From Nautilus pompilius (Eukaryota > Mollusca > Cephalopoda > Nautilida > Nautilidae), in the NCBI GenBank assembly GCA_018389105.1, contig JACATO010000999.1:372001-436000 (forward strand): a DNA stretch of 64,000 bases. Direction: 5' to 3'. The notes under the pieces are model-generated. The model ran no database searches. It was not told the DNA's origin and worked only from the letters and a program-made list of their open reading frames with translations. The translations under genes and the position numbers were made by a program. Below, one piece after another: positions 11,949 to 22,810 of the stretch (positions are counted from its first letter, which is position 1; the number at the start of each line of letters is the position of its first letter).

Positions 11949-14688
11949 TCGAGTGGGCGATAAATACAAAAATTGCCTCATTTTATGACCAGTTGGAGAA
12001 ATAGGATGCGTGGCGAGGCTGGTGTCTGGCTTAGTAGGGGAATATCGAATTTAGCCACCAGCCTCCTGTGGACTTCGCGACCGTCTGCTCCGCTGTCTTT
12101 AGCGAAAGTCAGAATAATGCCAAAGCGCACACACACCACACACAAAACGACAATAAATATTCTCGTTTCGCCCAACATCACCGAGTACTTTAGCTGATTC
12201 GCCTTCGACGCCATCTTAATCATTTCTTTGTGGAATCAGCTATATACGACTAATTTCGAAAGTGGTGCCGCCATTTTGGAAATACGTCAGACCAGTAGAT
12301 GCCGTAACACGTCCCGATGTCTGATTTAAAGGTGTTCGATACACTGTTGTTTTTTTTTTCATATTTCAACAACTAGCAATTTATTTATTTGTATTTTTAT
12401 TTTATTATGTTTGCATACGTATGAAATTTAGCAAGATGTAACAACAAATTCCGCGTCTTGACACTAAGCCAGCAGCTGTAACCGTTTGTGACGTGTTTAT
12501 CTGGCCTGTCGAATAGGGGTCGGATTTCCCAGCAGCCATCGCTTACCTTGTTACACGGATGGAAGATTCGTCGTCTCAGCAGCTCTGTTACCTTTTAGCG
12601 TCGGTTAGATGACGATCCTTTCCCTAACTGCACCTCCTCGGAAAGTCCGGCTCGAACACTACAGCATAATTCTCTGTATGTACAATTATGCGATATCCCC
12701 CCTAACCTGCCTTGGCCAACTGTGGTAAAAAATAAAATAGGGATCTGGCGCCTTCTTTTAACCCGAAAGAACGAGTCGTGTCGCTCACTAACACCGACCC
12801 CGATTTACCCGTTTGTCCGGCCAAAACTGTATGTTCTTTCTCCACCCCTACTGCTCAGGTGAGTTGCTGCGCATCGGTTTATTGCACGACGCGATGCCTC
12901 ACATCGGAGACTCGTGACGATATCTCAAGGAACGGCCCCCGGTGGTGCGGTGAAACAGGAGACTGCGAGACAAAATTTAGAGCTCCTCAATAAAGCTGCT
13001 GACGTTGTGTCTAGACGCCATTAAAAGCGGAAGCTTGGAAAGAATTTACTAGAGCTTTTCTGATTATCGAAGAGAACCCTCCCAGCCCCTAACCCCTCCT
13101 AACCGGGCACCACCACCACCTGTTTTCCTCCTCTCCATTCCACCCGAACTAGTCAGTCACGGAACCTACATAGCCCCCGAAATATGCGAGTGCGCTACGC
13201 CATCTTGGTAAAACCTTACATTTTTAGTCAAATTTTGCGGTCTGTTGATTTTTTTTGCTTTGTTTCCGTTGTTTCAGTGGACAGGCAGACGATGAATCGG
13301 CCGCATTCTTTCGTGTGAGCTACTTAAAAACCGAAAGCAGAGTTAGACGTGTTGTTGCAGGCAGTTCCCGTTCTTGTGGCATACGCTAGACACTACTTCG
13401 CGCGCACAGCTGCGTCAAGGCCACGACAGCCAAATCCGATTGGATTCCTAAAAGTCGATCGCTTTTTAGGTTCAGGTGTCTTTGTTTGTTAATCCTTCGC
13501 CGTCAGCCAGCCAGCTTCTGGGCGGATTATCTTTCAGAAACCCCCATTCTTGTCTTTGTTGTTCTCTCTTTTTTAACAAAAACTGTCCACCTGATTGGTG
13601 TCCGACAACAATCGCCCCCCCTCCCGCTTCTTAACAGATTCGTTTAATCCCCGTCCTTTAGCAAGAAATCGGGTTTGTTATTAGTAGCTATTTACTCACG
13701 GGGAATCAGCACCACACGTTTAAGGGTTGGTGATTTGTGGCGGGGTGTGGTTAATGATCTTGACAGTTTTTAGCATGATGGTAACGGTATATGAAATCGC
13801 CAACGAACGCTCTGAAACCGGCATGTCACGCGCGACGATGACATACGTGCGAGGGTTAATCTTCTTAGTAATCGATTTCAGGCAGCATCCACTTCGCCCA
13901 CCCAGATCGGTTCTTGGACTCACTCGTGGTAAAATTCGAAATCGCGCGCTTTCGTTGGCTCTCCTGTTTTGGAGACGGGAAGACAGGTACGCGACACGCC
14001 CAGTTTGATAAAAGCGCACCCTGTTGACGGCTACGATAGGCAAGCGTTAGCATCAGCCATGTCTCATTAGGAGCGATCACTGCGGTGGGGACTTGAACGT
14101 ATGCAGTAAAAAAAACGTTTTTAAGTAATTGTGGTCAATAAATTACAAGACTAGATTTTCCCCCAGTTGCAGAGACGACGTTTTGCGAGCACTCATTTAC
14201 CCTGCCAGCTATCATTGTCATCACGCTCGACGCGTATCGCAGAGTCTTGATTCTTCTGACAGCGAGCAGAACAAAAACTTGGATATTCTTCCATAACTGT
14301 TTCGGAGTTTGTTCACGCAATGCTGGTCAAATACGGCGACAACTTATGATGTCATGGACTCCAGCCAAGAAAGTCCATTCCAAATAAATACTTCGAGAAA
14401 TGTTGCAGGTGGACGCATGGAAGTTTAGTCTAAAAACCAATTCCGGTCATTATATCATTAACTTTATCCCTTTAGTGAAACCAGCACGTGTTTTCTTATT
14501 ATAGGCGGGTGCGCTAAACATCCAGATAATATCCGATATTGCCATAATTAAAGAATCAAGTTCAGTTATACATTCATGTACAGAGAGATTTAATTTTATA
14601 AACAAAATAAAAAATTAAACATATTTCTACCCACGTGATGATTATTTATTTCTAACAAGATGTAACAAAGGATTTCAGCTTTTAAAGG
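11949..14688. other. No recognisable gene; CpG-rich spacer
   Basis: Short antisense-overlapping frames (for example near 11978-12223 and 13720-14043) resemble no family. YY1-type CGCCATCTT occurs at 12209-12217 and 13198-13206. No splice-bounded exon can be argued. Confidence 0.5.
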
Positions 14689-14797
14689 GTCTCTCTCATA
14701 CTGACGTCATATCTCCATCTCTCTCATACTGACGTCATATTCGCTTTCTCTCTCTCCCTCTCTCTCATACTGACGTCATATTCTCTATCTCTCTTTG
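14689..14797. repeat. CT-rich array with three TGACGTCA palindromes, opposite orientation
   Basis: This is the reverse-complement form of the repeat near 11.8 kb: CTCTCATACTGACGTCATAT blocks alternate with CT tracts. Octamers are at 14702-14709, 14730-14737 and 14771-14778. Confidence 0.93.
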
Positions 14798-17700
14798 TCA
14801 TGAGATATCTTCCTGTTTAAACTCTTCTGTCGTTTCGTGTTCTTATCTCAGCTTTGTTTAGAAGGTGACTCTCGAGGTGGGGGGCGGTTAAAACACTCGT
14901 GTGATTGGGCTTTCCCAACAGGCAGGAACAAACAGTCATCGAGACAAGTATCCATGTGGGCGACAGCGTCGGGAAAGTAATTCTGAGCAAGATTTAAGCG
15001 AAGATCGATGTCGGCCAGCGGAAATGAGAAAACTTGGAGAAAGCGGAACACAGGTCATTTCATCTGCGAACTTGCCTCGCGGACTTTACCGAAACAACAG
15101 AAAACAAAACCGGCTTCAGCGATGCAATAAGTTCGATCTTTCGTACATCGATACAATGCGAAGAAATAACGATATACACAAAGTGAATTGGACGCCCTCT
15201 GCTTAAACTCTTCGTGAGCACAGATCGTTTGTGGGGAAGAACCTGGTCAGACGAGAATCCTCGAAACGAAACTGCTTATCGAACAGCTGAACCCTTCAAC
15301 TGACAGTCACAGGCAAAGCAGTTTATTGATTTTACAGTTTTAGGGCAACAGATTCTCGGAGACGTATTTTAAAGGAACGAGCTGTGTCCGACTGGGAAAG
15401 CAGTTTCCTGTTATCTGTTCCTGTTTTTCTTTGCCTTTCCTATTTTTAACCGAGTAAATAAACTGCAGAAAAGGCGAAATGTTGCAGCAGACGGGGCGCA
15501 GTTCGTATAACCGCTTGCGGTTAGTGAGCTCCCCATCTTAAGTACGCACCATGAACGGAAGTGGGATTTTCGAGTATCAACGCACGTCTTTGTGTTAACA
15601 AAAGCGTTATTGTTCACCAAGAGTATATCTGAGCGAGTGCAAGAACGTCGTGTGTCAGCAGGAATTCACCATTGATTGTGTTTGGCCAATTCGCCGAGCA
15701 AAACAGGACAGCGAATCCACGAGTGGTCTGGCGACCGACTAGGCAAGACTGTCTCCTCTTTTTTTCATATGCAAACAGGTAAGAAGGTCAAATTTCAAGG
15801 TCGAGTAGCCAGGCTAATAAAATACAGCGTCGTTATCTGTTCATGTTGAGAAAGAGTAGCGATAAGAATATGCCGGGGAATTAGACAGCAGAAAACCCGG
15901 TATTTGTAACATTAGATTTATTACACAACGATAGGCGCCGAAGTTAGCCGACAGGTGCGTGAAAAGGAGATATAGATAGATACCCGATGCTGCCTGCTTT
16001 AGATATGAAAGAATGCGCGGCAGTTTACCTTTGTGTTCACGAGGACGACGCGCCCCGTCCTCCTCCTACCGAATAAACTTTGTGGCCAGGACTGAGCAGT
16101 GGTTTTCCTGGTGTGCAGTTTCATCTTTTTTTAGAAATCGCGAATAACAAGACGGACGATCTCGGGTGTAGTTTTAGGGTATCGTGATCGCTTGTTTTCT
16201 TCGAATGGTTACTGCTCGCCAGACTCCGTGCTCAGTATTGCCGCTGAATCTAAACATAGCGTTTCCGCCCACGCGCTTCACAATGAAGCAACTGGAGAAA
16301 AGAATGCTGTTTCGTAAGTGCGCTGGCACCTGCGTACAAACAGGTGGGAAATACCGCCAGCTATAACCGGGGTGGGGAGGACTCTTCTCGTTTACGTTCG
16401 TGTTCCGTGGAAAGGAGAGCCGTGTTAATAGACTGGCGTACTCGATCTGCTCCTCGTTTGTCGTGTTTAACGCCGCACCGGAGGCGGTTCGATGTGCATC
16501 TTTATGGGAAGCAAGCGGTCGAGCAGCCCGGCCAGGAGAGTTTGGAAAGGATGACCCCTCCATTAACCCAACAGGGTCGCACGACTATTTCCACAGAAGC
16601 AACCTTGGAGCAACGACTCATTTCAGACAGTAATCGATGGTAGTTCAATCCGAATTCCGCCCAGTAAATTAGCTCGGCGAAAGATAAGTCGAACTCCGGC
16701 CACCTTTCGGTGGACGTGCATCAGTACTTCCGGTCAACCGCGCGCCTGCGCTCTCCGAGACACTGGGAGGAAGTGACATGACAGGTTACCGCGGGTGACC
16801 GGCTGACCGAGCGCTGCTGGCAAAGACTGATGAATACCGGTGGAATCGAATGAAGACTGTCCGCCTTTTCCCTTCTCTTCGGACTGCATTTTTTCTTAGA
16901 AAAAAACCGCGGAGGATCTGGGGTACGGGTGAGCGAAAGGACGAAGGCTGGAAATGTGCGTGCAGTTTTTGTCGCCGAATATCGTGAAGAATACGGGTTC
17001 GATTCCGAAGCGAATCGCGGTCATCTCTTTGTCTCGCGTTGTTTTGTGTCTTGTTTTTTTTTAAATAAAAGTTTTTCACCCTAAACTTCGTCGTATCTGC
17101 TGTTATGGCCAGTGCACGGGGTGGAGGGTACACCTGTTGCCGGTGTGATAATAACAGCAGTTAACTGCCGAGTGTCTCCTTCGATGGCGATTTTAAACTG
17201 GCTCATCGCTCGGCGGACTTGCAGCTCCTTCTGTTCGTCAGTTGGTCCCCCTCTCATCCCCTCTCCTGGCGAGTGCACACAAACAAGGGCGAGTAGCGAG
17301 CGGGGAACGTGCGCAGGTTTTGTTCAGCACGGTCGTTCCTCAATGGCGCCGGGCCGCTGAACCATCTTCGTGCCCGCTCGACGCCGTCTGTACCGAGAGG
17401 CGGGCGGGGGGCGCGGTGATGTCGTCCTCACGGCCCAATAAGGCCGTAACGAGATTGCAGTATTGTTCCTCTCCCTGTCCTCTCGTTAATGGGGTTATAT
17501 TGCCTAATTTAACGACCCGAGCCATCGCGCCGAATCGCTGATAATGTACGCAGTCGCTTCTGTAAATTAAATCAACTACCTGCAAAACAAGAACGCGTGA
17601 GGCGATATTCAGGAAACCGGAAGTAATTCCAGACAAAAGAATATCAGAGAAACACGGGTGGATGGGGCGAGTTTCGTGTTTCCAAGTTTTTTCTTTTCAA

Positions 17701-18943
17701 ACAACGATTCGATCTTCGTGTAATAAACGGTAGGATTCTGTTTTTAGAGCAGAACTGACTGATATGCCGAGGCCGCATCCGATCCTGATCTACATAGGAT
17801 CGAACGGAGTCGATTTAATCGAACGTTTCCGTTCCATTTGTTGAAAATCTGTTTCACGGGAATAAAATTACAGTCGTTCCCCATGGAGCCCTTTAAAATT
17901 TACCAATGGTTAGTCAGACCTTCTAAAACTATGAATCTCTCGTAATCCTTTCGGATAGAATTAATGACCTTTGTTCCATAGGGATCAACTTCGGAGAAAT
18001 AGATAAGAAGCGGAAGTATTATTTACAGACAAGAGATGGTTAATTCTGGCATTCTCCATCCACTTTCCCAGTAGTTACTGACTAACTCTTCGAGGATCCA
18101 CCCACATACGCGCGCGCGCAGCAACCATCGTCAGGTTTTCATTCTCTATCCGAGAGCAAAGGTGTTAATTAATCACAAATCCGGTCGTACAGGCGACTTA
18201 AACGTGAGCCGCTGATTTGTGTGTTTTAAATGGATTACAAATCGACGCTTTTGCTCGCTGCGCCTCAGGTCTATCTTCGATTGCCTACTCAATTTCTGCC
18301 ACCCTTAACACCGTGGGCGGGTATCTAATCTGTTAGGACTTCCGGGGAGCTTCGAAGGCCTCTTACTTTCGTTTTACGCTTACGATCAGCGACCGAAGGA
18401 CGGACGAGTCGATCACACAGACACGAATGCCGCGTTGATGCTGGCTGCTAATGACGGAATAGAAATGCTTAGTGCAAAACATCTACACATTTTCCCAGAT
18501 CATTCATTTTATTTCTATTAAACTTTCTCCTGTTCCGTTCGCGCAGAACCGTGCAAAGGTTAAAGGGGTTCCTCGAGAGTGTCCTGATAGGCGTAGGTTC
18601 CGCGCATGCGCAAAAGCGCGCCGCCGGATGACGGCGACTTCTTGAAATTGGCTTAATCGTACCAGTGCTGCCGCCGAATCTACCAAGGTCGTTGCATTAA
18701 TACGCCGATGGCTTTCTATTCTTGAATTAGTTTTTTTTTTATGGTTTGATAGATGTCTGAAGTCACTAACTCCCGTGTGTCCTAGGGTGGTACGATGATG
18801 ATTTAGGTTAATTGTCGAGAAGACCGGGTGGTTTTTTTATTACTGTGGCTGTATGGAATATGCCTGTCAATGTGGGTTGGTTGGCGTAACATCACAGAGG
18901 TAAACTGATACGGAAATTAATGGACGATTAAATGTGTTGACAA
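14798..18943. other. No recognisable gene; CpG-rich spacer
   Basis: Overlapping open frames (129 codons at 16563-16174 minus, about 100 codons at 16344-16643 plus, 98 codons at 17636-17340 minus) fall in CpG-rich DNA, where stop codons are rarer. None shows a known domain. ETS-type motifs occur at 16726-16734 and 17616-17624 and an NRF1-type palindrome at 18602-18611. A B-box-like GGGTTCGATTCCG near 16996 has no A box partner. Confidence 0.5.
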
Positions 18944-19010
18944 GGGCTGAACTCACGACTACAGCGCCTAGCAACTGATAAAGTAGAGTACGGCGCAACA
19001 CTCGGCCTAG
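18944..19010 (-). repeat. tRNA-like SINE head (degenerate, long variable arm)
   Basis: On the minus strand, GGCCGAGTGTTGCGC resembles an A box, and GTGAGTTCAGCCC resembles a B box, separated by a short pairing segment like the long variable arm of Leu/Ser tRNAs. Acceptor-stem pairing is not seen. It is read as a tRNA-derived SINE head. Confidence 0.45.
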
Positions 19011-20320
19011 AAATTGCAAAGGTGCCAGGCGGCAACGTGGTTAGGGCGTGGCCCTTTTTACGTTTTTGTCTGATCTTTCGACTGATACCTGTAATCTGAC
19101 AGCGTTAGGGAGATGCTAGATCCGCCTGATGGCAAAAGCGGCCAGCAACAGATTCAGCTAAACTACCCATTCCTTCTTTTCGGAACAGTTACCGCACACA
19201 CACACACACGTGACGGTATTGCGCACTATAAATTCTTTTACGAACGTTGCTCTTTAACGTCACGTGATATTGTAAACATTCATAGATTAAATATTTACAA
19301 AAGCTGTATGAATGTGTTTTTTTTTTCTATTTCAGATGAACTATTTATTCTAAGTTGTCGTTTTGACATTTTGAAACTAAAAAGTATTGAAATCTTGTTT
19401 CATAGAATTAAAATGCTTTTTTTTCTGTTGCATTTAAAGCGAATGATTTATTATTAAATTAATAAACATTTTTACCTTAAAAGGACATTATTAGTAACGA
19501 AGAATATTCATTATTTTGGTGATGGAATTTTAGCATACAATTGTAATATTATAAAATGTGTCTCACAAAATCGAAACAACTGATAGTTTAAAGATGATTC
19601 ACCTATCAAAACAGTTATTAGGTAAGGTCGACTTGTAAGAGAAAAATATTAAGATTTACTAGATCGCATTAATAAAGATATTAATAAATTGAGTATATAG
19701 AAAAAAATTGAAATTAAAAATTAAATTACAGTCAGAAATTGGATTTTTTTCCCAGAAATTATTTGGGCCATTTTTGCGTTCTTGGTTAAATTTTACAAGG
19801 GTTCTGAATGATGATGGCTTAGGGGGTCCCAGCTAAGTGCGCTGTATCCCAATCTGCCAGGAGGATGGAAGGATCCTATCAATTATCAAAAGCGAAATCG
19901 GAAGAAAAAAAGGGGGGTAGCGAGAGAAAGGGAGGATAGCATCTGTTTTGCGGCTAAATGTAGACAGAAATGTGGCTTGCGGGCAATAAATTCGCCATGT
20001 TCCTTCTAATTAGGAAATATCTCAGTCGCACGTGACTCAGCTCGTTATGTTTGGCACGCAAAGCAGCAGCGTTCACGCTGGACGGTTAGAGTACTTCACC
20101 GGTCGGTTGGGGAGAGGAGGAAGCGGGGAGCGGATTTTTTACATACGATGCATCGCCGCGAATCGGTGCTAAGTTTAGGTTTGAGCCCCTGACATAAAAC
20201 AGTCCGGCGGCGCGTTAGATTGAAAGTATTAAAAGAGAAGTCTCGCGCGTGACCGACCGATCCCCGATCCCTCGTCGGTTTTTTTTGGGGGGGGGCAAAT
20301 CCTCGGCAAACCAAAAGGGC
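19011..20320. other. No recognisable gene; AT-rich in part
   Basis: The 114-codon frame at 19113-19457 is AT-rich (Phe/Leu/Ile-rich translation) and matches no family. A short (CA)n lies near 19197-19210. A 9-G run lies at 20287-20295, just before the telomeric tract. Confidence 0.5.
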
Positions 20321-20475
20321 GGGTTAGGGTCAGGGTTAGGGTTAGGGTCAGGGGTTAGGGTTAGGGGAAGGGAAGGTTAGGGTTAGGGTTAGGTTTAAGG
20401 TTAAGGTAAGGGGAAGGGAAGGGAAGGTTAGGGTTAGGTTTAGGGTCAGGGTTAGGGTTAGGGTTAGGGAAAGGG
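20321..20475 (+). repeat. Interstitial telomere-like tract, (TTAGGG)n with variants
   Basis: About 155 bases are built mostly of TTAGGG on the plus strand, mixed with variants GTCAGGG, TTAGGGG, GAAGGGAAGG, TTTAGGG and TTAAGG. TTAGGG is the usual telomere unit of molluscs and most non-arthropod animals. Degenerate, internal position and unique sequence on both sides point to an interstitial telomeric sequence rather than a chromosome end. The antisense open frame with LTLTLT repeats is a translation artefact. Confidence 0.95.
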
Positions 20476-21920
20476 ATTGGTGTTGATTAATCGCCTGGAT
20501 ATGAATCGCCACAGGCGACGCCGACTTATTTTTAAAATAGTTTAATGACCCGCGGTTTGGGGTCGCCTGCCGATAGAGCAATACCGAAGGGATCCCTGCT
20601 CCCTGTCCCTCGTTCCTTAACAAAAACAACTGTTGCTTTCGTGTGCCCTCCAAGACCAAACTCTGATGATCATAGCATCAAGGATGGTCGGAACGCAATC
20701 CTGCCATTGAGTTCAGCCGCTTATCACTCCCGAGGTGACAAAAAATATGATGCTAAGCGACCCCCGCCTTCTCTACTTTTACTTTATCATCATTATCAAA
20801 GGAAAAAAGCAACAACAAACCTTTTGCACGGGGTGAAATATCGGTGGCGTTATAATTGCGTCTGACACGAATTGGGAGAACCGATTCGGTTATTCGCCGG
20901 CCGTTCGGCTCCCCAAGACCGCGGGCGGGCGACGGGCGATAACCCGGACGCCGCGGCAAAAGTCGACACTCGGCAGAACGAAAGGGAGTCGGTTGGGGCG
21001 GCCGTCTACTTCATCGTTCGCACAAGAGCCGGCGGGCGACCTTAAGGACGCGGACCGGCGCACAGACGAGTTGCGAAGATCGTTTTGACACCGCTGGACG
21101 AATCAGGCGTCCGTCCGTGAGTGGGCGCCCGCTCCTCCCCACATCGCTGGAGTCCAGGCCAGGAGGCGGGCATTGGAAAAGGTGTCGTTGGGGGTTTTGT
21201 TTTCAGAGAAATTCCCTTATGGAGCCCGTCGTACAGGGACGCGGACGATAGCTGAACCGGACAAAACCCTCGCGTTTTTACTGAGATTGACAATAAATAA
21301 AGTCCGTCTTTACTTTCTCTTAGTTTAAGAATGCTCAGCCATCTTGATATTTACGGACACCAAGCACCTCGACGTTTTTTAAATGTGCCCCCAGAGAGCA
21401 GTCTGGTATTTTTATATTTGTATTTACCAATATTGTTTTTTTTTAAAATGTCAATAGGATCCAATCAGTAGACTAATTTCCGCAGCAATTGAACAGACTT
21501 AATAATGGTAACCTAGTACCAGGAATATGATGGAAATGATCTGTTACGGACGGCATCCATTTTTAAAAGTGAAAGTAGTTTCCGTGTATCCGGTTTTGTT
21601 AATAATGTAGAGATCTAGTTTTCCCGCTTGAAAGTGAAAATTAATTAACTAATTAATGAAAAGAATGAATATTTTAACTCTCGTACGAGACGTCCTTTGG
21701 AATAATTGCCTGTTTATATAGTGTAAGATTTTTGTTGGACAATTATGCTTTTAAAATTGGTAAAGAAAACGTTAACACGCTATCTTTCATGGTTACCAAC
21801 AGGTATGTCATAAGAAAATTAATAAACTGGAACGCGGAATCTACGGACAGTGCTGAGAACAGGAAGTAGGAGAATATTAAAAAGGAAATGCTGGAAACAC
21901 AGATAAACATCAGGTGACTT
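20476..21920. other. Spacer with a CpG-dense block (about 20880-21170)
   Basis: About 300 bases are very rich in G, C and CpG (CGGGCGGGCGACGGGCG and similar), which stands out from AT-rich DNA on the right. It could be an unmethylated CpG-island-like promoter region, but no first exon, TATA box or downstream coding exon can be shown. Open frames here are unsupported. 21300-21920 is AT-rich and blank. Confidence 0.4.
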
Positions 21921-22810
21921 GGATAGTAATTGTATACTGATGATTCACTCAAGAGGCCAGAGAAGTCAAAGAGCAGTTGTTGCCTTTCTTGATGGGAAAG
22001 CAGGAATGTCTGATTCTAAAACAGTGTGCCGCTGTGATACCCTGATAATGGTAAATCTAAAAGTGAAACTAATGAATTTTTCTTTTCTTTCAGGTCTACG
22101 TGCCAATCAACACTGTGAGAGGAAAGTGAATGGTGTATATGAACAACTAGACGAACTGGTCGACCAGGAATAAAGTAATGACTGCGATGTCATCATAGGA
22201 GATTGGAATAGTGGAGTAGGAGTAATGCATAGATGTCTTCGAAATGGGTAGTTTGGGAATTGGTTACAGAAATGGAAGCGAGAAAATGCTAATAAATTTC
22301 TGTAGAATTATAAATTGGGAGATAAAGGAGATACCAAACTGACTACTTCCGGTGAGACAGATACCTCGTTTAGCTGCCCTGGTACTGACGCAGAGTTGAT
22401 CACGGTTTAGTTGTATTGAAAGTGCCTTTTGGCAAAATAGAATACGGGGGGGGGGGACGAAGTAATCTACATCTACTAGAAGAGGGGGGTGAGAGAAAAT
22501 AAGGGGATTGAAGATATCAATGAGCGATAGTGTAAACAAAAAGACGGGATCAGGGCAAGCTTGATAATAATCAACACAAGTTAAAGGGCGAAAAATCCAA
22601 AGAATCCATTGGCTACTGATGAAATGATGAAGAGTATGGATGAAAGAATGAAATGGAAAAATGTGATCAGCGAAGAGGGGCAGCGTAGGTACAAAACGGT
22701 GAATAATGGGCTGAGAGGATAGACAGAAAGAGTCAAAGAGAAATTCGTGGTCTGAGCAGTGTCAGTGACTGAAGAAATTAAAGAAGAGAGGCAGGGGCGA
22801 TCTTATCCAA
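21921..22810 (+). pseudogene. Non-LTR retrotransposon relic: endonuclease and linker, no reverse transcriptase
   Basis: The plus strand carries remnants of an AP-like endonuclease of the type often annotated 'craniofacial development protein 2-like' in invertebrates. Near 22010-22060, CDTLIMVNLKVK corresponds to the DR(I/L)xxxKLK strand. Then VNGVYEQLDELVDQE (about 22125-22170) and DVIIGDWNSGVG (about 22190-22225, with the GDWN active-site loop) follow in the same frame, interrupted by a stop. About 22248-22325 continues in another frame (GSLGIGYRNGSEKMLINFC). About 22600-22800 carries the linker before the reverse transcriptase (DERMKWKNVISEEGQRRYK, then EEIKEERQGRS), again with stops. No reverse transcriptase motif follows. 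Order and spacing match the family well. It is dead. Confidence 0.72.

Noticed and set aside
15776..15785. Splice donor CAG|GTAAGA (also near 43171)
   Set aside because: A few such matches are expected by chance in 64 kb, and no coding exon precedes either.
16174..16643. Overlapping 129- and 99-codon frames as genes
   Set aside because: Mutually overlapping, composition-driven, with no family resemblance.
18315..18345. GATTAGATACCC-like (reverse) small-subunit mitochondrial rRNA motif
   Set aside because: Only about 12 bases match; flanks do not continue the rRNA sequence, so no mitochondrial insert is supported.
20348..20659. 103-codon frame with LTLTLT repeats
   Set aside because: Translation of the telomeric repeat.
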